Assembly: GCA_002221725.1 (NCBI GenBank)
Contig: NJFT01000003.1
Location: forward strand, 248,001 to 312,000
Reading direction: 5' to 3'
Origin: Scedosporium boydii
Taxonomy: Eukaryota; Ascomycota; Sordariomycetes; Microascales; Microascaceae
Length of the DNA stretch: 64,000 nucleotides
Position numbers and translations under genes: made by a program. Of this stretch, positions 1 to 12,292 are shown in pieces (the first letter of the stretch is position 1; the number at the start of each line of letters is the position of its first letter). The notes beneath the pieces were generated by a model. The model saw only the letters and a program-made list of their open reading frames with translations, did not search any database and was not told the origin of the DNA.

Positions 1-588
1 GAAGCGAGCTTCGGTATTTGCAGTTGTAACCAGCCGTACCAGCCCGTCACTGAGATCTCGATATTCTAGAACCGTTACCCACACCGTTTCCAAATCTGTG
101 TTCCGTTTAGCTTGCTCCGTCTAACCCCACTACCCCACTATCCAAATGAGAAATTAGACTTGGACAGAAGCAGCACGACCAAAGCCGTCTTCTTCGGTCC
201 TGCCTCAGATCCATCATTGATAAGAATTTCGGGAAGGAATTACTAAGAATCACAAAAGCCTCCGGAACCCAGAATCTAATCCTACCAGTCGTTGTCCCCT
301 GCTACATTGAAGGCGTCTTTTCACTACAGGTCTGAACGCCAGCTTTGAGGGAGTTCATCTTGTCCCAGGATCAAGATTGATCCTTCCACCACCCCACTGA
401 ACCCTTCGACTATGCCGGAGGCCCCCACATCCATCCCTACCAGCTCACCGGGTGTATGACCTCACCTCAACCACCCTTGAGCCAACTTGAATCTAAACGA
501 TCCAATCCCCATCTACACCCATAACACACAACAGCGCCTCCCTCTGCCGTGAGCCTTGCCAGGCTCCGGTTGTCCTCTACTACCCATT
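1..588. promoter_or_regulatory. 5' flank of MMS19, no gene seen
   Basis: No long open frame and no RNA gene was seen. The stretch is pyrimidine-rich toward its right end and runs straight into the MMS19 start codon, so it most likely holds that gene's promoter and 5' UTR. Confidence 0.5.
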
Positions 589-3500
589 ATGACAGACTTC
601 TCTCAATTGGCCCTCCAGTTCGTCCTAACCGACGATTCTGATGCCCGAGCCCAGATTGCCGACAAGGCAGCACAATGTATGTGGAATCGCTCTCGTTGCT
701 GCTTCATTGTTCTCGGATAGGAAGCTAATATCTAGCCTAGTGATCAAGTCTTCTCCTAAAAACACTCATCCTGTGGCGAGATGGGTCGAGTCCATCGGAC
801 CATGGATGCCGGGAAAGGAGGACGCCAGTATGGGCGATGCCACTGAAGGTTCCAAGGGTGACATTATTGCACGAGCCAAGGGTGAGATTCTCCGTGAGAT
901 ATCTCAACTTTACGAGCTTAATATTGACGTTTTACCTCTCAGCACTTGAGTTTCTCGCTACTACACTAGAGAGGCTGGATGATGTCTTGATCGCCGCGCA
1001 TAGTAAGTGACCTCCACAGTAAACCGCTTCAGGGAGAATTCTTGCCAACACAGAGACACTGTTCTAGTCAAGCTTTTGGTCGCCTTCTTCGGCGCCATGT
1101 TCAGCGTTGATCACAAGGCTGGCATCCTCGCCTCCGCAAAGGCCCTCACCACCATAAGTTCCATGAAGGTCTTCCCTGCCTCTAGCGGCTACGACATCAT
1201 TAAGAAGGTGTGTGCAATGGGCAACGATTTCACCAAGCAAGTGGCAGATACTCGCCTTGCCATCTTCAGCCTCTTCCAGCAGCTTGTGACGGACCCCAGG
1301 GTCATCAAAGATTTGAGAACACGCCACGGCGATTGCGACTTCATGACTGATATGCTCGAATTATTCGGAAATGAGAGGGACCCCAAGAACCTCATAGCGT
1401 GGTTTTCCATTTTGGTGACCTTATCATCCGAGTATGACCCGTCTTCCGACCTGACGGAGAAGATATTCTCTGCTTATTCTGCTTATTTCCCTATCTCTCT
1501 GAGGACCTCGCGGCATCCTTCTGGTATTACAGCAGAGGACCTCAAGGTGGCACTACGGAGGTGTTTTGCTGCGGATGATCGCGTGGCTTCCCATGCCGTT
1601 CCGTATCTTATACAGAAGCTGAATCAAGGGGACGGGATCACTGTTGATGTCAAGGTACGTAGCACTCGTGCGCAGCTTGGCTATACCGCGGTTGGCAAGG
1701 ATATCTTAACTAAAACCCCTCCCAATAGCTTGACATACTACGAACGCTTAAGGAGTGCGTCGTGAGCTACAAGAATCCGATTGCCTCGGTCGACCCGTAC
1801 GTGAGCAAGATATGGAACTGTCTCAAATACGAAGTGCGAAATGGGGAGGTGACGGAGACTATAAACGCCACTTTGGAGGTCATTCGCGCCATGACGACGA
1901 GACTAGCCGGCGAGCCTCTTAGAAATTTTGTCTTGACCGTTCTCAGAGAGTGTACTGATGACCTATCCAATGCCGCGTACACCGAAAAGGCAGGGAAACT
2001 GCTCGTTTGCACTGCTAGTGCCTCGCCAGGCGCCTTCTCGCTGATCATAGCACCGACTGTGAAGCATGCCGTGGAGAATTTGCGCCATGCGGAGGCTAGG
2101 GACCACAAGCGAGATATCCTCGCGCTTCTCAACTCCATCCTTGGAGTTCGATCTTTGTTTGTCGAAGGGAGTCTCGATCTCGGAAAGGAGGATAAAGATG
2201 CCATCGAGTCGACCGAATCTGTGCTTCAGTCGTTATACGAAGACGCATACAAACAGAACCTACATAGGGATCCTACCGTTTCAAAGAAGGCGGTGGAGGG
2301 AATGGGTCTGCTGGCGAGCCAGGCATCTGTCTCTTCAATTCATGCACTTCTTCTCAACGACGACGCTCTTCATATCATCGCCTCGACGCTTATCGATCTT
2401 TTGACGGATCGACTAAGCGATGTCGTTGATGAGGTGGTCGTGGCACTGCAAAAGGTAGTGGCGGTATGGCCACCCGCACTTGACGCGCTGCTTGCGCGAA
2501 TCATCGACGTGACCAAGTCCCTCGATGGCACCGAGGATTCAGTTGACTACCTTGTGAGGCTCACTTCGAGGCTTGCCTTCATCGCCTGCTCTGAAATACC
2601 CAAGTCGCCTGAGTCGACATTCGAGTACCTCACTAAGCTGGCTTCGCAATTGGTTCAGAGCCTTGATAATCTCCTTGCCATGTCCGAGGGGCCGTCTCGG
2701 CTCTGGACCGTGTACCCTGCGGTGCTGCAGTCGGCTCTGAGGTACTTCAGAGATGCCCTGGATAGCAAATACGGAGTTGACACAACGAGATTAGAGTTTC
2801 CAGAGTCAGTGTCCGCTGGCACCTGGGACGAACAACAATTTGAGAGAGGCGACAATACGCCGGAGCAGCTCTACAACCGCTTCTTCTTGATTTCTCTCTA
2901 CTTTACAAGACAGCTCTACCGTCTGTCTACGCGACTGGTCGCTACAGACAGCCTTACGCGGCTTGCGCTGAGCGAAGAAGTGGCCAAACAAAGACCGGCT
3001 TCCGATCAATGGCGCGATCAGTACCTACATCTCATATCATCCGTTGCCACACTGACAATCCAGCAAATGTCTCAGGCTCAGCAGTCGCAACTTTGGTTGT
3101 ACGAGGATGTGGTGACTTTGTTCCGTGGTCGTGATAAAGACCCAGGTGGAGGAGATTTGGAGTATAGAGATGTTGTGCTTAAGCCCGTTCAGGATTCATC
3201 TGTATACGGCACTGGCGATCTCGATAACTTCCCACCCGCAAGTGCGCGGGAACAGAGGTTCCCGATTGCGCTTTCATTGGGTATTCTGCAGCCTCTTTAC
3301 CCCAAGGTTGTTGAGTCCTTGGTAAGTTACCTTCGCTTCCTTTTTTTTGGTGAATGCCTGGCCGATATACTAAACCGTGGGTCTCTCTAGTTCGAAAGCG
3401 GCTTTGGTCAAGAATTCCTCGTCTCAAAGCTCCTCGTTTCTGCAGACGGGAATGATCGTGATCGACAGCAACTTGGATACTTCTTGCTGATACTGGCCAA

Positions 3501-4371
3501 TAAGTACAAGGTCGAGACGATTCCAAAGGTCCTAGCACTCGCGGAACATCAGCTAGGCGCAATTACGAGCGGAGGTGAGGTGCTTGGTGCTGCCAACCAG
3601 TCGACTAACACCAAGGCCTCGTTGGCAAAAGAAATTTATGGCCTCATTGCTGGTGTCCTGCAACGGTACACTGGGTCGTCTTTGGAGGGTGTCTTTGCCC
3701 ACTTACTCAAGGGGCCTGCAAACACGGAGCTAGGCCACGTCCTCGCCCGGGACTTTGACGTGCTCTTCAGGCCGCACGAATGCCTAACCAAGGAGTTCCA
3801 CGCCACAGTTAAGCCGCTGTGGCCTCAAAAGGCATACGTGAAGCTTGTCAAGCCAATGCTCCCTCTAGCCTGGCCCAAAAAGACCGACAGCCAAGCTAGT
3901 GACGTCGTGCTGGCAAACTACAGCGTAGCCATCCTATCGGCTGTACGACACCTCGACTACACCATCTATCAAGACGACGCCGCCGACCTCGTCCGCCTTA
4001 TCCTCTGCGTCCTTCGCAATCTTCCCGTTGGCGTAGATGTCGAAATCGCCCTCCGAGTCCTCGAGACGATTACTAAGGAGTCTACGAATGTCCTCGAAGC
4101 GTTCCTGAAGAGTATCATCGATTCTTGCACGTCTATCATTACCGCGTCGGGGCCACAACCCGGCGATAGTAGGATAGCTAAGGTCTCGGCGAGGTGTAGG
4201 AATTTAGCCATTCTGCTGCTCGGGTACTTGCCCGGGCGGTACGAAGATAGGCACCTGCTAGGGTCGGTGCCGAGGATGGAGAGGTTGTTGTCTGTTGCCT
4301 GTGGTGATCGGGTTCGGGAGGTTAGGAAGACGGCACTAGCGGCGAAGCTGGTGTGGGCTAATGTGAAATGA
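589..4371 (+). CDS. MMS19: MMS19, cytosolic Fe-S cluster targeting factor
   Basis: HEAT-repeat protein of the MMS19 family. In the family, MMS19 works in the cytosolic iron-sulfur targeting complex with CIA1 and CIA2, delivering clusters to DNA polymerases, primase, XPD/Rad3 and other nuclear enzymes. Six exons fit in phase: 589-676, 741-881, 943-1002, 1068-1654, 1729-3321 and 3391-4371, predicting 1,149 residues, usual for filamentous fungi. The N-terminal family signature is visible: VARWVESIGPWMPG, the HKAGILASAKAL segment, and SAYFPISLRTSRHPSG with the following ALRRCFAAD. The C-terminal half is a run of helical repeats ending in a conserved AILLLGYLPG stretch. The start ATG is chosen because the MTDFSQLALQFVL start matches the family N-terminus and splices in phase. 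It converges with SPC2. Confidence 0.93.
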
Positions 4372-4758
4372 TGTGTATGAGGCGGTCTTGGGTTTTGGAG
4401 AGAGTGTGTGTTTGCTGTTATAGAGAGAATAAGCATACGCAGGTAGAGCAGGAGTAGACTAACATATGACATCACGAGAATTGAAGAGCATTGAGATTTA
4501 TGCTTGGGCTTGAATACATTATTTTCTCCTTTTCGTGTTTCCCTATTTGTCCCTGAAGAGGGCTACACCGCGTTTTATTCGGTTTTGGGTTTTTGTTTTG
4601 GCTCGCCTCGACTGAATCATACAGCACATACATCGCAAATCCAACAGCCCTAGTTCTAAGAGAAAGAAACCCAGAAAAGAAAAGAAACCAAGCCTCAGCC
4701 CGTAGCTCCACCACTACAAAAAAATGCGCCCTCGCCTTACACACTCCCACATACCACC
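4372..4758. other. convergent 3' flank between MMS19 and SPC2
   Basis: 387 bases between two converging stop codons. It holds AT-rich 3' UTR-type sequence for both genes. Nothing else was seen. Confidence 0.5.
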
Positions 4759-5585
4759 CTAAGCCTTCCTCCTCCTCGAAGACTTAGGAACAGTCTTCTC
4801 CGCCGCCGAAGAGCTCCCCACAGCCGATGCGCCCCCAGAAGCAGCCAAGATGGCGTCCAGAACCTCGGGCGACGCTGTGTCAAGGCTGACCTCGTCGGGC
4901 TTGGCGGCGCGCTTGGGATCGAGGGCGGCGACGAGGGGTACGGAGGTGGCGATCATTTGCTGGAAGGGGACGGTTACGAAGCGGCCTTGTTCGTCGAACC
5001 AGTCGGAGAAGGGGCGGGAGACTTTGAGGGTTTGGGATTTTGAGGGGGCGGAATTGGGGGTTTGTGTTATGGTTAGGTTGTAGGTTGGGGTGTAGGGTTT
5101 TGTGGAGGATGCGATGCGAATCTGTTTTCGAGAGCATTCTTTTGTTAACATCGGAGCTGGAGAGAGTTTTGGTTCGGGGAGCAGGGGAATGCCACTTTAC
5201 CTTGTCACCGGAGGGAGCTACGCCCTCGTATACCAAGCCCTTCTCGACATACCAAATCCACAAAGTCATGGCGCCATTAAGAATCATGTAGAGGGCCACA
5301 GCGCCGGCCGTCAGGTACTTTGTGCTCTCGAAGCCGAACTTGTAGTCCCATCCGAAGCAGGCGGCTGCGATGAGGAAGGCTGACGTGCCGAGGGCGAGGC
5401 GGACGTCGGTGGTTGTGTGGACTTGTTTGATTTTGAGGGAGTTGAGGTAGTTTGGGATGGCATCGTCGGTGGTGTTTTTCAGGTCTGCATTGAGTTCTGT
5501 CAGATATCTGGGAAGTTCTTTTGAGGGATGGGGATGGGGGTCGTTTACCTGCGAGACTGTAGACTGATATCCTTTCGGTCGCCAT
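4759..5585 (-). CDS. SPC2: signal peptidase complex subunit 2
   Basis: Small ER membrane protein of the SPC25/SPC2 family, a non-catalytic subunit of signal peptidase that helps couple it to the Sec61 translocon. Three exons on the minus strand, 5585-5549, 5484-5201 and 5121-4759, give 227 residues in phase, close to the family length. Visible features are two adjacent hydrophobic segments (around RLALGTSAFLIAAACFGWDY and AVALYMILNGAMTLWIWYV), separated by a short polar loop with KFGFESTKY, then a cytosolic domain containing YTPTYNLTI and SRPFSDWFDEQGRFV. The C-terminus is Lys/Arg rich. Introns are 64 and 79 nt. It lies head-to-head with EMC3, another ER membrane biogenesis factor. Confidence 0.92.
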
Positions 5586-6018
5586 TGCGGTCGATTTTGG
5601 TTGCGGCTGAGTTGGTTTTGGCGAGTGGTGGGATGTGCGTGTGTGTCTGCTGTACTATTTCGTCGTGGGGGTTTATGAAGTGGAGGGAAGATGTGTTCGC
5701 AATGTTTCGTCTTGAGGCTCTGTGAGATCGTGCAAGTGAGGTTTGGTCAATCGAAGCTTCTACACGAGCTACCACGTCGTACAGTACTTCTACACAGTGC
5801 GTGCACCATTCCAGTGCTGGGTGGGTTAGTAGACTTCTCCGAAATTTACCCGGATCACTACACAACGTCGTCTCTTGTCCAGTCAGGAGCTGTTGGCATC
5901 GCGGTGACCTCAAGCTCAGAAACGAGAGCTCTTTCGCAAATCCCCCGCCTCGGAGCATCAACCCCGCCCAACCTTCTCACATTGCTGCCGAGAGGATAAC
6001 TTTTGAATAACCTCCGCA
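5586..6018. promoter_or_regulatory. bidirectional promoter region SPC2/EMC3
   Basis: 433 bases separate the start codons of the divergent SPC2 and EMC3 genes. No open frame here looks coding, so the segment must hold the promoters and 5' UTRs of both. No clear TATA box was seen. Confidence 0.55.
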
Positions 6019-7033
6019 ATGGCTCAGGTCCCGGTCCAGATGATCCATCGGGATCCCCAGTTACTGTATGGCCCATCCATGCCGGGAGCGCCTGACCACC
6101 GAAGCTAACGACCAGATCACAGATACTGGATCCTCTTCCCCATCACCATTGTCATGGTTCGTCGACCTCTCCTCTCGCTCAAGCATCCTACCCACAGATT
6201 CTAACCAATTATACTCTCAGATTCTAACCGGTGTCCTCCGCCATTATGCCGCCGTCTTCCTCGCCAGCGCCCCCAAAAAGCTCGAAAAACCCGCCATGCG
6301 CGAACAGCGCTCCCTCCTCCACGGCATCAGCGTCAAGAACAACTTCCATGTCCTCTCCCGCAGGTCCTTCGAGGCGCGCCGCGACTGGCTCATCCCCGCC
6401 TTCGAGTCCGGCGCGTTCCTCAAGGATCCCGACAGGAAGGGCCAGCCTGCGCCGAATCCGTTGACGGATCCCGGGGCCATGGATGGGATGATGGGCATGA
6501 TGAAGAATAATATGGCGATGATTATTCCGAATACGCTTATTATGAGTTGGATTAATGCTTTTTTCAGCGGTTATGTTATCAGTATGTTGTGTTCATGAGA
6601 ACCGCGAGGAGACGTTCACTGACGAGATTTAGCGAAATTGCCGTTTCCTATTACGATCAAGTTTAAGAGCATGCTTCAGGCCGGCGTTGCGACGAAGGAT
6701 ATGGATCCGAGGTGGATGTCTAGCATCAGCTGGTACTTCCTTTGCATTTTTGGATTGCAGTCCGTCTTTAACTTTTTGCTTGGCAGCGACAATGGTAAGC
6801 CTTGTTTATTCAAACTCAAATCTTGCGTTAGATGTTTCATACTAAACTCTCAATTAGCTGCCAACCAGGTTGCTGCCCAGATGGGTCAGATGGGTCCCCA
6901 GGCGCAAATGTTCGGACCTGGCCAGGACCCTGACAAGCAATTCCAGGCGGAGGCAGAGAACTTAGCAGTCATCGACCACTACTCGGTCCTTGATGATATT
7001 GAGGACAGGCTTCTTGAGTCTGTCAGGGTATAG
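6019..7033 (+). CDS. EMC3: ER membrane protein complex subunit 3
   Basis: EMC3 belongs to the Oxa1/YidC/Get1 insertase superfamily and is the core insertase-like subunit of the ER membrane complex, which inserts tail-anchored and multipass proteins. Five exons, 6019-6065, 6123-6156, 6221-6581, 6633-6794 and 6858-7033, join in phase to 232 residues. Three hydrophobic segments are seen: LYWILFPITIVM extending into ILTGVLRHY, then IIPNTLIMSWINAFFSGYVI, then SISWYFLCIFGLQSVFNFLL. Between the first two lies the conserved REQRSLLHGISVKNNFHVLS stretch followed by a Met-rich loop (MDGMMGMMKNNMAM), typical of EMC3. The very short second exon (34 nt) was placed because it restores the first membrane segment. 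The gene ends 170 bases from the convergent RPC25. Confidence 0.93.
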
Positions 7034-7203
7034 ATTCTAAAAACGTTCCATCTAAACAAAAAGTGTACACTACAAAGTCATATATCCGCCCGCACCGGTA
7101 ATTCGACATCTTGCGGTCGCTAGGGAAGAGAGCATTTTGGGATTTTTTCCCCCTCCCTAGAGACGAATGTCATGAAAGATTTTTGACGTGTGCTTATCGT
7201 TAT

Positions 7204-8144
7204 TCAACCGTCCCACCAGAGGCAGGGACCTAGGCCTTCCTTTCGCATGCTGCCTGTGATTTTATATGGTGGCTTGGGAGGATTGTCTTCGGAGCTCTGG
7301 AGGGGGCCGACTGGGGTTTGATCGTGCCACTCTTCATCTATGACTTGGATGCGGGCCATTTCGTGGTTATCGAAGTAGAGTCGATCTTCTTCCACGTTCC
7401 ATATCCAGAGTTGATCAGAGTGATTACTGTGGAGCCATATTAGATAGGTTCTCAGGGTGGTGGAGAGAGCAATTGGAAGTGTGTGCACTGGGGTAGGGAC
7501 ATACTACTCGCATCCCTCGGGGAGCTGGTCGTAGGGAACAAAGATGTCGTCGAAAAAGTCGGTTCTTACTGGCCAGGTGCATTGTCGTTAGATTGGGATT
7601 CAAGCTATTCCCTTTTATCTGCAATCTGCTCGTGACTCACGGTGAATGCCTTGTGGTGTCGAGCTTCGGATACGCGCAAGCAACACTTCATCTTTGAAGG
7701 GGCGGAAAACGACGAGGCGGAATTCGACTGTTTTCTTGCTGTTAGCTATCTCCTATCAGAATTGCACGGATGGATTGAGGCCACTTGCCATTGACGTTTA
7801 CGAGGCCAGTTCCATGGCCTATAAGGCCCTCGGATGCCCAGAGGAGGTCATAGAAGCAAATGCAGAGACCAATGTTCTGGATTACCTAGGAGACGCCGTA
7901 ATGTCAGCTACCCGGAAGATGCGAAGAGAAACTATGGAATTGTCGAGTTATGCACCTTGTTGGAATACTTGGCATTAATGTTATCTTCTATGGCGACTGC
8001 GCTTTGTTTGGAAAAGTCCTCAGGCGCGATCTGGACGAGATCGGCGATTTTGGTCTGGGATATGGAGGAGGGGTTAGCGTAGGTCGGGGTTACGTTCGAA
8101 ATGTTGGGACTCGGAGTTTAGGATGTGCTAACAAGAATAAACAT
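7204..8144 (-). CDS. RPC25: RNA polymerase III subunit RPC25/RPC8
   Basis: Homologue of Rpc25, the Rpb7-like stalk subunit of RNA polymerase III that acts in initiation. Six short exons, 8144-8133, 8054-7956, 7885-7789, 7727-7641, 7568-7508 and 7426-7204, splice in phase to 192 residues, slightly below the family's usual 200-plus. Family motifs are visible across exon junctions: MFIL start, KIADLVQIAPEDFSKQS, IGLCICFYDLLWASEGL, VEFRLVVFRPFKDEV, TPQGIHLRTDFFDDIFVPY, DRLYFDNHEMARIQVIDEEW, and a C-terminal LGPCLWWDG. The third intron (7788-7728) starts with GC rather than GT (G|GCAAGT), which is needed to keep the phase. No single exon is long, so the gene is easily missed by open-frame scans. 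It is divergent from the NUFIP-domain gene. Confidence 0.88.
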
Positions 8145-8956
8145 CAATGCTATCCCAGAGGTGTAGAATAGTCTCGGGTTGTGTGGGAGTGCGGGATGGA
8201 GTGGTTAAGACATTGAGTTCGAGATCTTAAACGTTTGGCGACGTTCTCAATCAAGGACGAATTGTTGTCATTGTCAGATAACTTTTCGGCGGGGTGAGAG
8301 CGTCACGGCAGAATTACGGGTGCTTCTCACCGCCTTCCCGAATTACGTTAGCGCAGCTTGCCGCTTCCACAAAATGAATAGCAAGTTGAAACAGGTGGTC
8401 CGTGCTCGATGAGCAAAGACCTGCTAAATTTTTTCTTCCTCCGTTCCTTCCCTTTTTACTCCCTGGTTCCAGAGTTCTCCCGAGTCCAGCTCCTCGTCAA
8501 ATCACTCCCCTCGGATCAGCCTCGTCCCAACTCCAAGTTCCATCCCACACCTACTTTTCGAACCATCGTCCTTCCCCATCTCCGTTACTTCCATCGTCTC
8601 TCCCGACATTGACAACTATTTCATCGGGACGAAGAATTCCTTCTCGTCATATCCGGAGATTCGACTCAACACGCTGAGAACCATCCCCCACTTTATTCCG
8701 GGCCTCCACACCCGTAACGCGCGGCAGCCCGCGTATCAGTTTGCCAGCCCATCCAGCTTTCGAGACTACAGATGCTTCTGTCATCCAGTCTTCAGGTCTA
8801 GTTCGACTCACTGGGTTTCGTGTTTCTCCTTTGTCCGAAATTCCTCCAGTTTTTCTTCTTTTTACTTGGCAACGCCCACTCTACGCGCTCTACCTATCAG
8901 GCCTTTGCCTTTTTTTGACCTTGACATCGTTTCAATCCTAAATCCTACATTCCGTC
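8145..8956. promoter_or_regulatory. divergent promoter region RPC25/NUFIP gene
   Basis: About 810 bases between two divergent start codons. The right half is very pyrimidine-rich (many CT and TTCC runs), as is common in fungal 5' leaders. Open frames here are low complexity and not convincing. Confidence 0.5.
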
Positions 8957-10957
8957 ATGTCCAACTACAGCTACGGGCCTCCTCCGCCCCCGCCGCCTCC
9001 ATCGCAGGCAGTCCACCAGCCGTATGGCCATCATCCAAACGGATATACCCAAAGCCTCCCAGTTCGGGGCGGAGGATCTCACTCTCGGGGTCGTGGTGGC
9101 GGATACAGCTACAGCGCTGGTCGCCCAGAGTATTCCCAGCCGCCAGCTCAGCCCCCTTACCAATACTCCTATTCTCCCCAAACTCCTGCCGCCGCATACC
9201 CTACAGATGGTAGTTACCAATCTAATCAGTGGCAAGGTGAGCACGGCCCAGCGCCTCATGCTCCCAGCCATGCCCCTGCACCTATTTCGTCCGCCAACTA
9301 CCACCCCAACTACGCCCAAGCTGGTTATGCGCAGCCTCAGTATGGTTCTCATCCAGGCTATGCGCCTCCGGCTCAACCGCCATATGCCGCTCCTTATGGT
9401 GCGGCCCCTCCCCCTGCGTCACCCCAGTGGTCAGCGCAGCCCAACCATCAGCCGCATAGCGGATACCAGGGCGGTCGCCATCGAGGCGGCTACCAAAACG
9501 ACAGAGGCGGCTCGCGCTCCGCGTCGTCGGGACGCTCAGGCAGTTACCGAGATGACTCTGCACAGGCCGCTGGTGCCGCCACTGGCTATCCCGCTGGTGC
9601 TGCTGCTTATCCAGATCCACGTGCGCAGGCTCCCTACGCGACACAGCCAGCGCCTCAACAGTACCATTACGCGCCCCCTCCGCCAGCCCCGGCGGTTGCA
9701 GCTTCGGGTGCTGTAGCAGGTGCCCCTGGGCATCGTGATCCTTACTTCGGACATGGACACGGAAATAACCGCCGTGGTGGTCGTGGCGGATCCTTCCGAG
9801 ATGGCAATAACCGCGGCCGCTTTCATGGTGCTGGAGATAAGCACCGCCATAAGAAGCCAAACGGGACTACTCAGCAGCAGTCAAATAACGCGAACAAGCA
9901 TGCGGAGCAGCCCGCTCATGGAAAGAAGAAAAAGCGTAAGGTCAACACACTTGGTCTGACACCAGGCGATGCCTCGGGCTCAGAGGAGGAGGAGGATGAC
10001 GAGGGTGAGGAGAAGAAGCTGAGTGAACTCATGGGTAACGAGGTTATCGAGTACGTCAATGCTCTCTTCCCCTTTCTAAGGAGGAAGATTCCACTATGTT
10101 TCATGACCTCCTGCTAACTAGTCGCTTGCAGAATCCCCGACCTGGCCGCCTATATAGCCGAACGAAAGAAGAGGTATCCCACCAAGGCGCGAGTCGAAGC
10201 GAAGAAGGCCGCCGAGGTGGCGCAGAAACAGCAAGAAGATGAGGAGACATCGCGTCTAGAGCGTGAAGCCGACAAGCTTCGGCGCCAGCTAAAGAAGGTC
10301 GAGTCTTCGATCAAGCGCAAGCGTGAACAGCAGGATGAAGGAGATGAGATGAGAGATTCTACCCCTGAAGAGGACTCTGACAACGATAAGCCTGAAGTTC
10401 AGTCTAGTCGTGCTCCGGACAGTGCCACCGCCGCAGCCGCCGCGGTCCCTTCTCAACCTGCTAAGAAAGCAGATATTACCCGACATTGCAAATATTTCTC
10501 TACGGGAGGCAGTTGCGGTAAGAAGGGCAAGTGCCGCTTCGTTCATGACCCTGCAGTTAGAGAAGCAGCCATCCGCGAAAAGGAAGCCAACAACGGCCAG
10601 CTGACCATCAAGCAACGCTTGATACTGAACGATAAGGATCAGGAGGACCTCACCGTCCTCGAGTCTATCCAGTATCTGAGAGAGAAGGGGCTCGTCAAGA
10701 CGACGTCAGCTAGCAAGCCCGGCAGTGCTACTGCTGCTTCCCCTTCGTCGCAGAGCTCGTCGAATAAGCCAAACAAGCTACCCAAGCCAGTTGGTAGCAC
10801 CTTGTCGACGCTCCCGGCTCCTCCCCCCTCCCTGCCCGCGCCACCTAATCGTCGCGAGAACGGCGCGGCCGCTAAGTCGTCCAACGCCGCGCCTTACGCC
10901 GGTTGGAATCTGGGTGGCTACGGAGGCACCGGCATCAAGCCAGAGGACCTGCCCTAG
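8957..10957 (+). CDS. NUFIP-domain CCCH zinc-finger protein
   Basis: Two exons, 8957-10050 and 10132-10957, predict 639 residues. The N-terminal half is low-complexity: a polyproline run, many Gly-Arg and Tyr-rich repeats, then a Lys-rich and an acidic patch. Straddling the splice is the conserved NUFIP-type core (IPDLAAYIAERKKRYPT, residues about 365-382), followed by a charged coiled-coil-like helix. A CCCH zinc finger of spacing C-x8-C-x5-C-x3-H starts near residue 484 (CKYFSTGGSC). NUFIP1/Rsa1 proteins help assemble box C/D snoRNPs with the R2TP/Hsp90 machinery; the finger and RGG-like repeats suggest RNA contact. The assignment to this family rests on the core motif, and the snoRNP role is inferred. 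Confidence 0.8.
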
Positions 10958-12292
10958 TACCGCACGTTCTTTTGACTCTAAAAACAAATATCTCTTCCCC
11001 TTTGAACATTTTCTTCTAGTTCGGACAGACTTGAAAGTCATATTCTCCAGTTTCTTTGCTTTTGTGGGTCGCGAAGTCGTTAGCATCTTAGCGTCACTAT
11101 TATTGGGCATTGGGGACGGTTACCATGTACATTCGACCTCCTTTTTTTACCGCCTTTCTTATGTTTATTCGTATTTGTGTCTTTGCGTTATGGTGTCGCG
11201 TGGGCGGGTGCATCAATACCAGGAAGACAAAAGGATCCTTGAGGTGGAGTTATAATAGAATGGAGACAGATGCAGAGCTACACAGCTTGATTCACTTTCT
11301 CGATCCCCGAGTGGCAACTACAAGTCGAGACTTTTATTAATTCGACACCTCATTGAACAGCTATCGTACTAAAGGCGGTTGCTTCTTGTCTGGGCCGTTT
11401 CGTGTGTTTCATTAGCCGTATTGTCTACCTTTCCCACCGGACCCCTAGCAGCTTGCTGGATGGTTGGGAATTGGGGTGGCTTCGTTCAGTTATCTTGATT
11501 CTTCTTGTGAACAATTGGACCTGCGAATACAAGTGTATGTGTACTATACAAGTCTTCATGTCTTCGGATAGACACCTTTGTTACCTACGACTTCCGCGGA
11601 GTATGGACTCAATGTCATGATAGAACATGTAAACTCTTACAGCTCTCTATCTCAAATAAAGAAAGATGTAAATTATCTTCTTGGATTTAATATTTACAAT
11701 GTTAACACGACTCCTAGAATGCAACGTGAGATACAAACAGGAAGACGGACAAGTTCCAAAGGTGAAAAAAAAACACTATAAAACACAACAAGCCGACTCC
11801 CAACCATTCCTCTTCCCACCTCCACCCAAACCTGGACCGGACCCGACTCCGACAGACAAAAATTAGAAGCGTAAGCGAATTTGGCAAGGACAGCACATAA
11901 AAACAAGAAGTAGGAATGTTTAAGAAAAGCTGTGATGGGACTTGTTTGGTTGAATTTGAGAAAAACGCCATCGCTGATGCCTTGATAAGAGTGAGACAAA
12001 AAGAAAAAGAAAAGAGGCACCCCAAGAGGGAAGAAGGTTAAGAAAACAGAAGAAAAACATGGATATTCGTTGAAGTAGGGAAGACTTTGCCTCCGGGAGA
12101 TCTAAGAGCACTGGATTAGGATATTCGTCGAGGCCGTGAAAAACTGACGCTATGTACCCGTTACAAAGAAAAAGAAAAAGAATCTTCGGGGAGCAAGATA
12201 AAAAAAAAAAAGACGGAAGGAAAAAGCTAAAAGATAAGGAAGCTATGAGCAGAAGAAGGGAAGATAGAAGAGAAAAAACAATAGAAAAGAAA
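10958..12292. other. convergent 3' flank, NUFIP gene / SPT2
   Basis: About 1.3 kb between two converging stop codons, AT-rich with several A and T runs, including long purine tracts near 12,160-12,290. Open frames are short and low complexity. Only 3' UTR material is suspected. Confidence 0.45.

Noticed and set aside
9024..9860. Overlapping frames of about 190-230 codons on both strands in the NUFIP gene
   Set aside because: They exist because the sense frame is low-complexity and GC-rich; no independent family signature.
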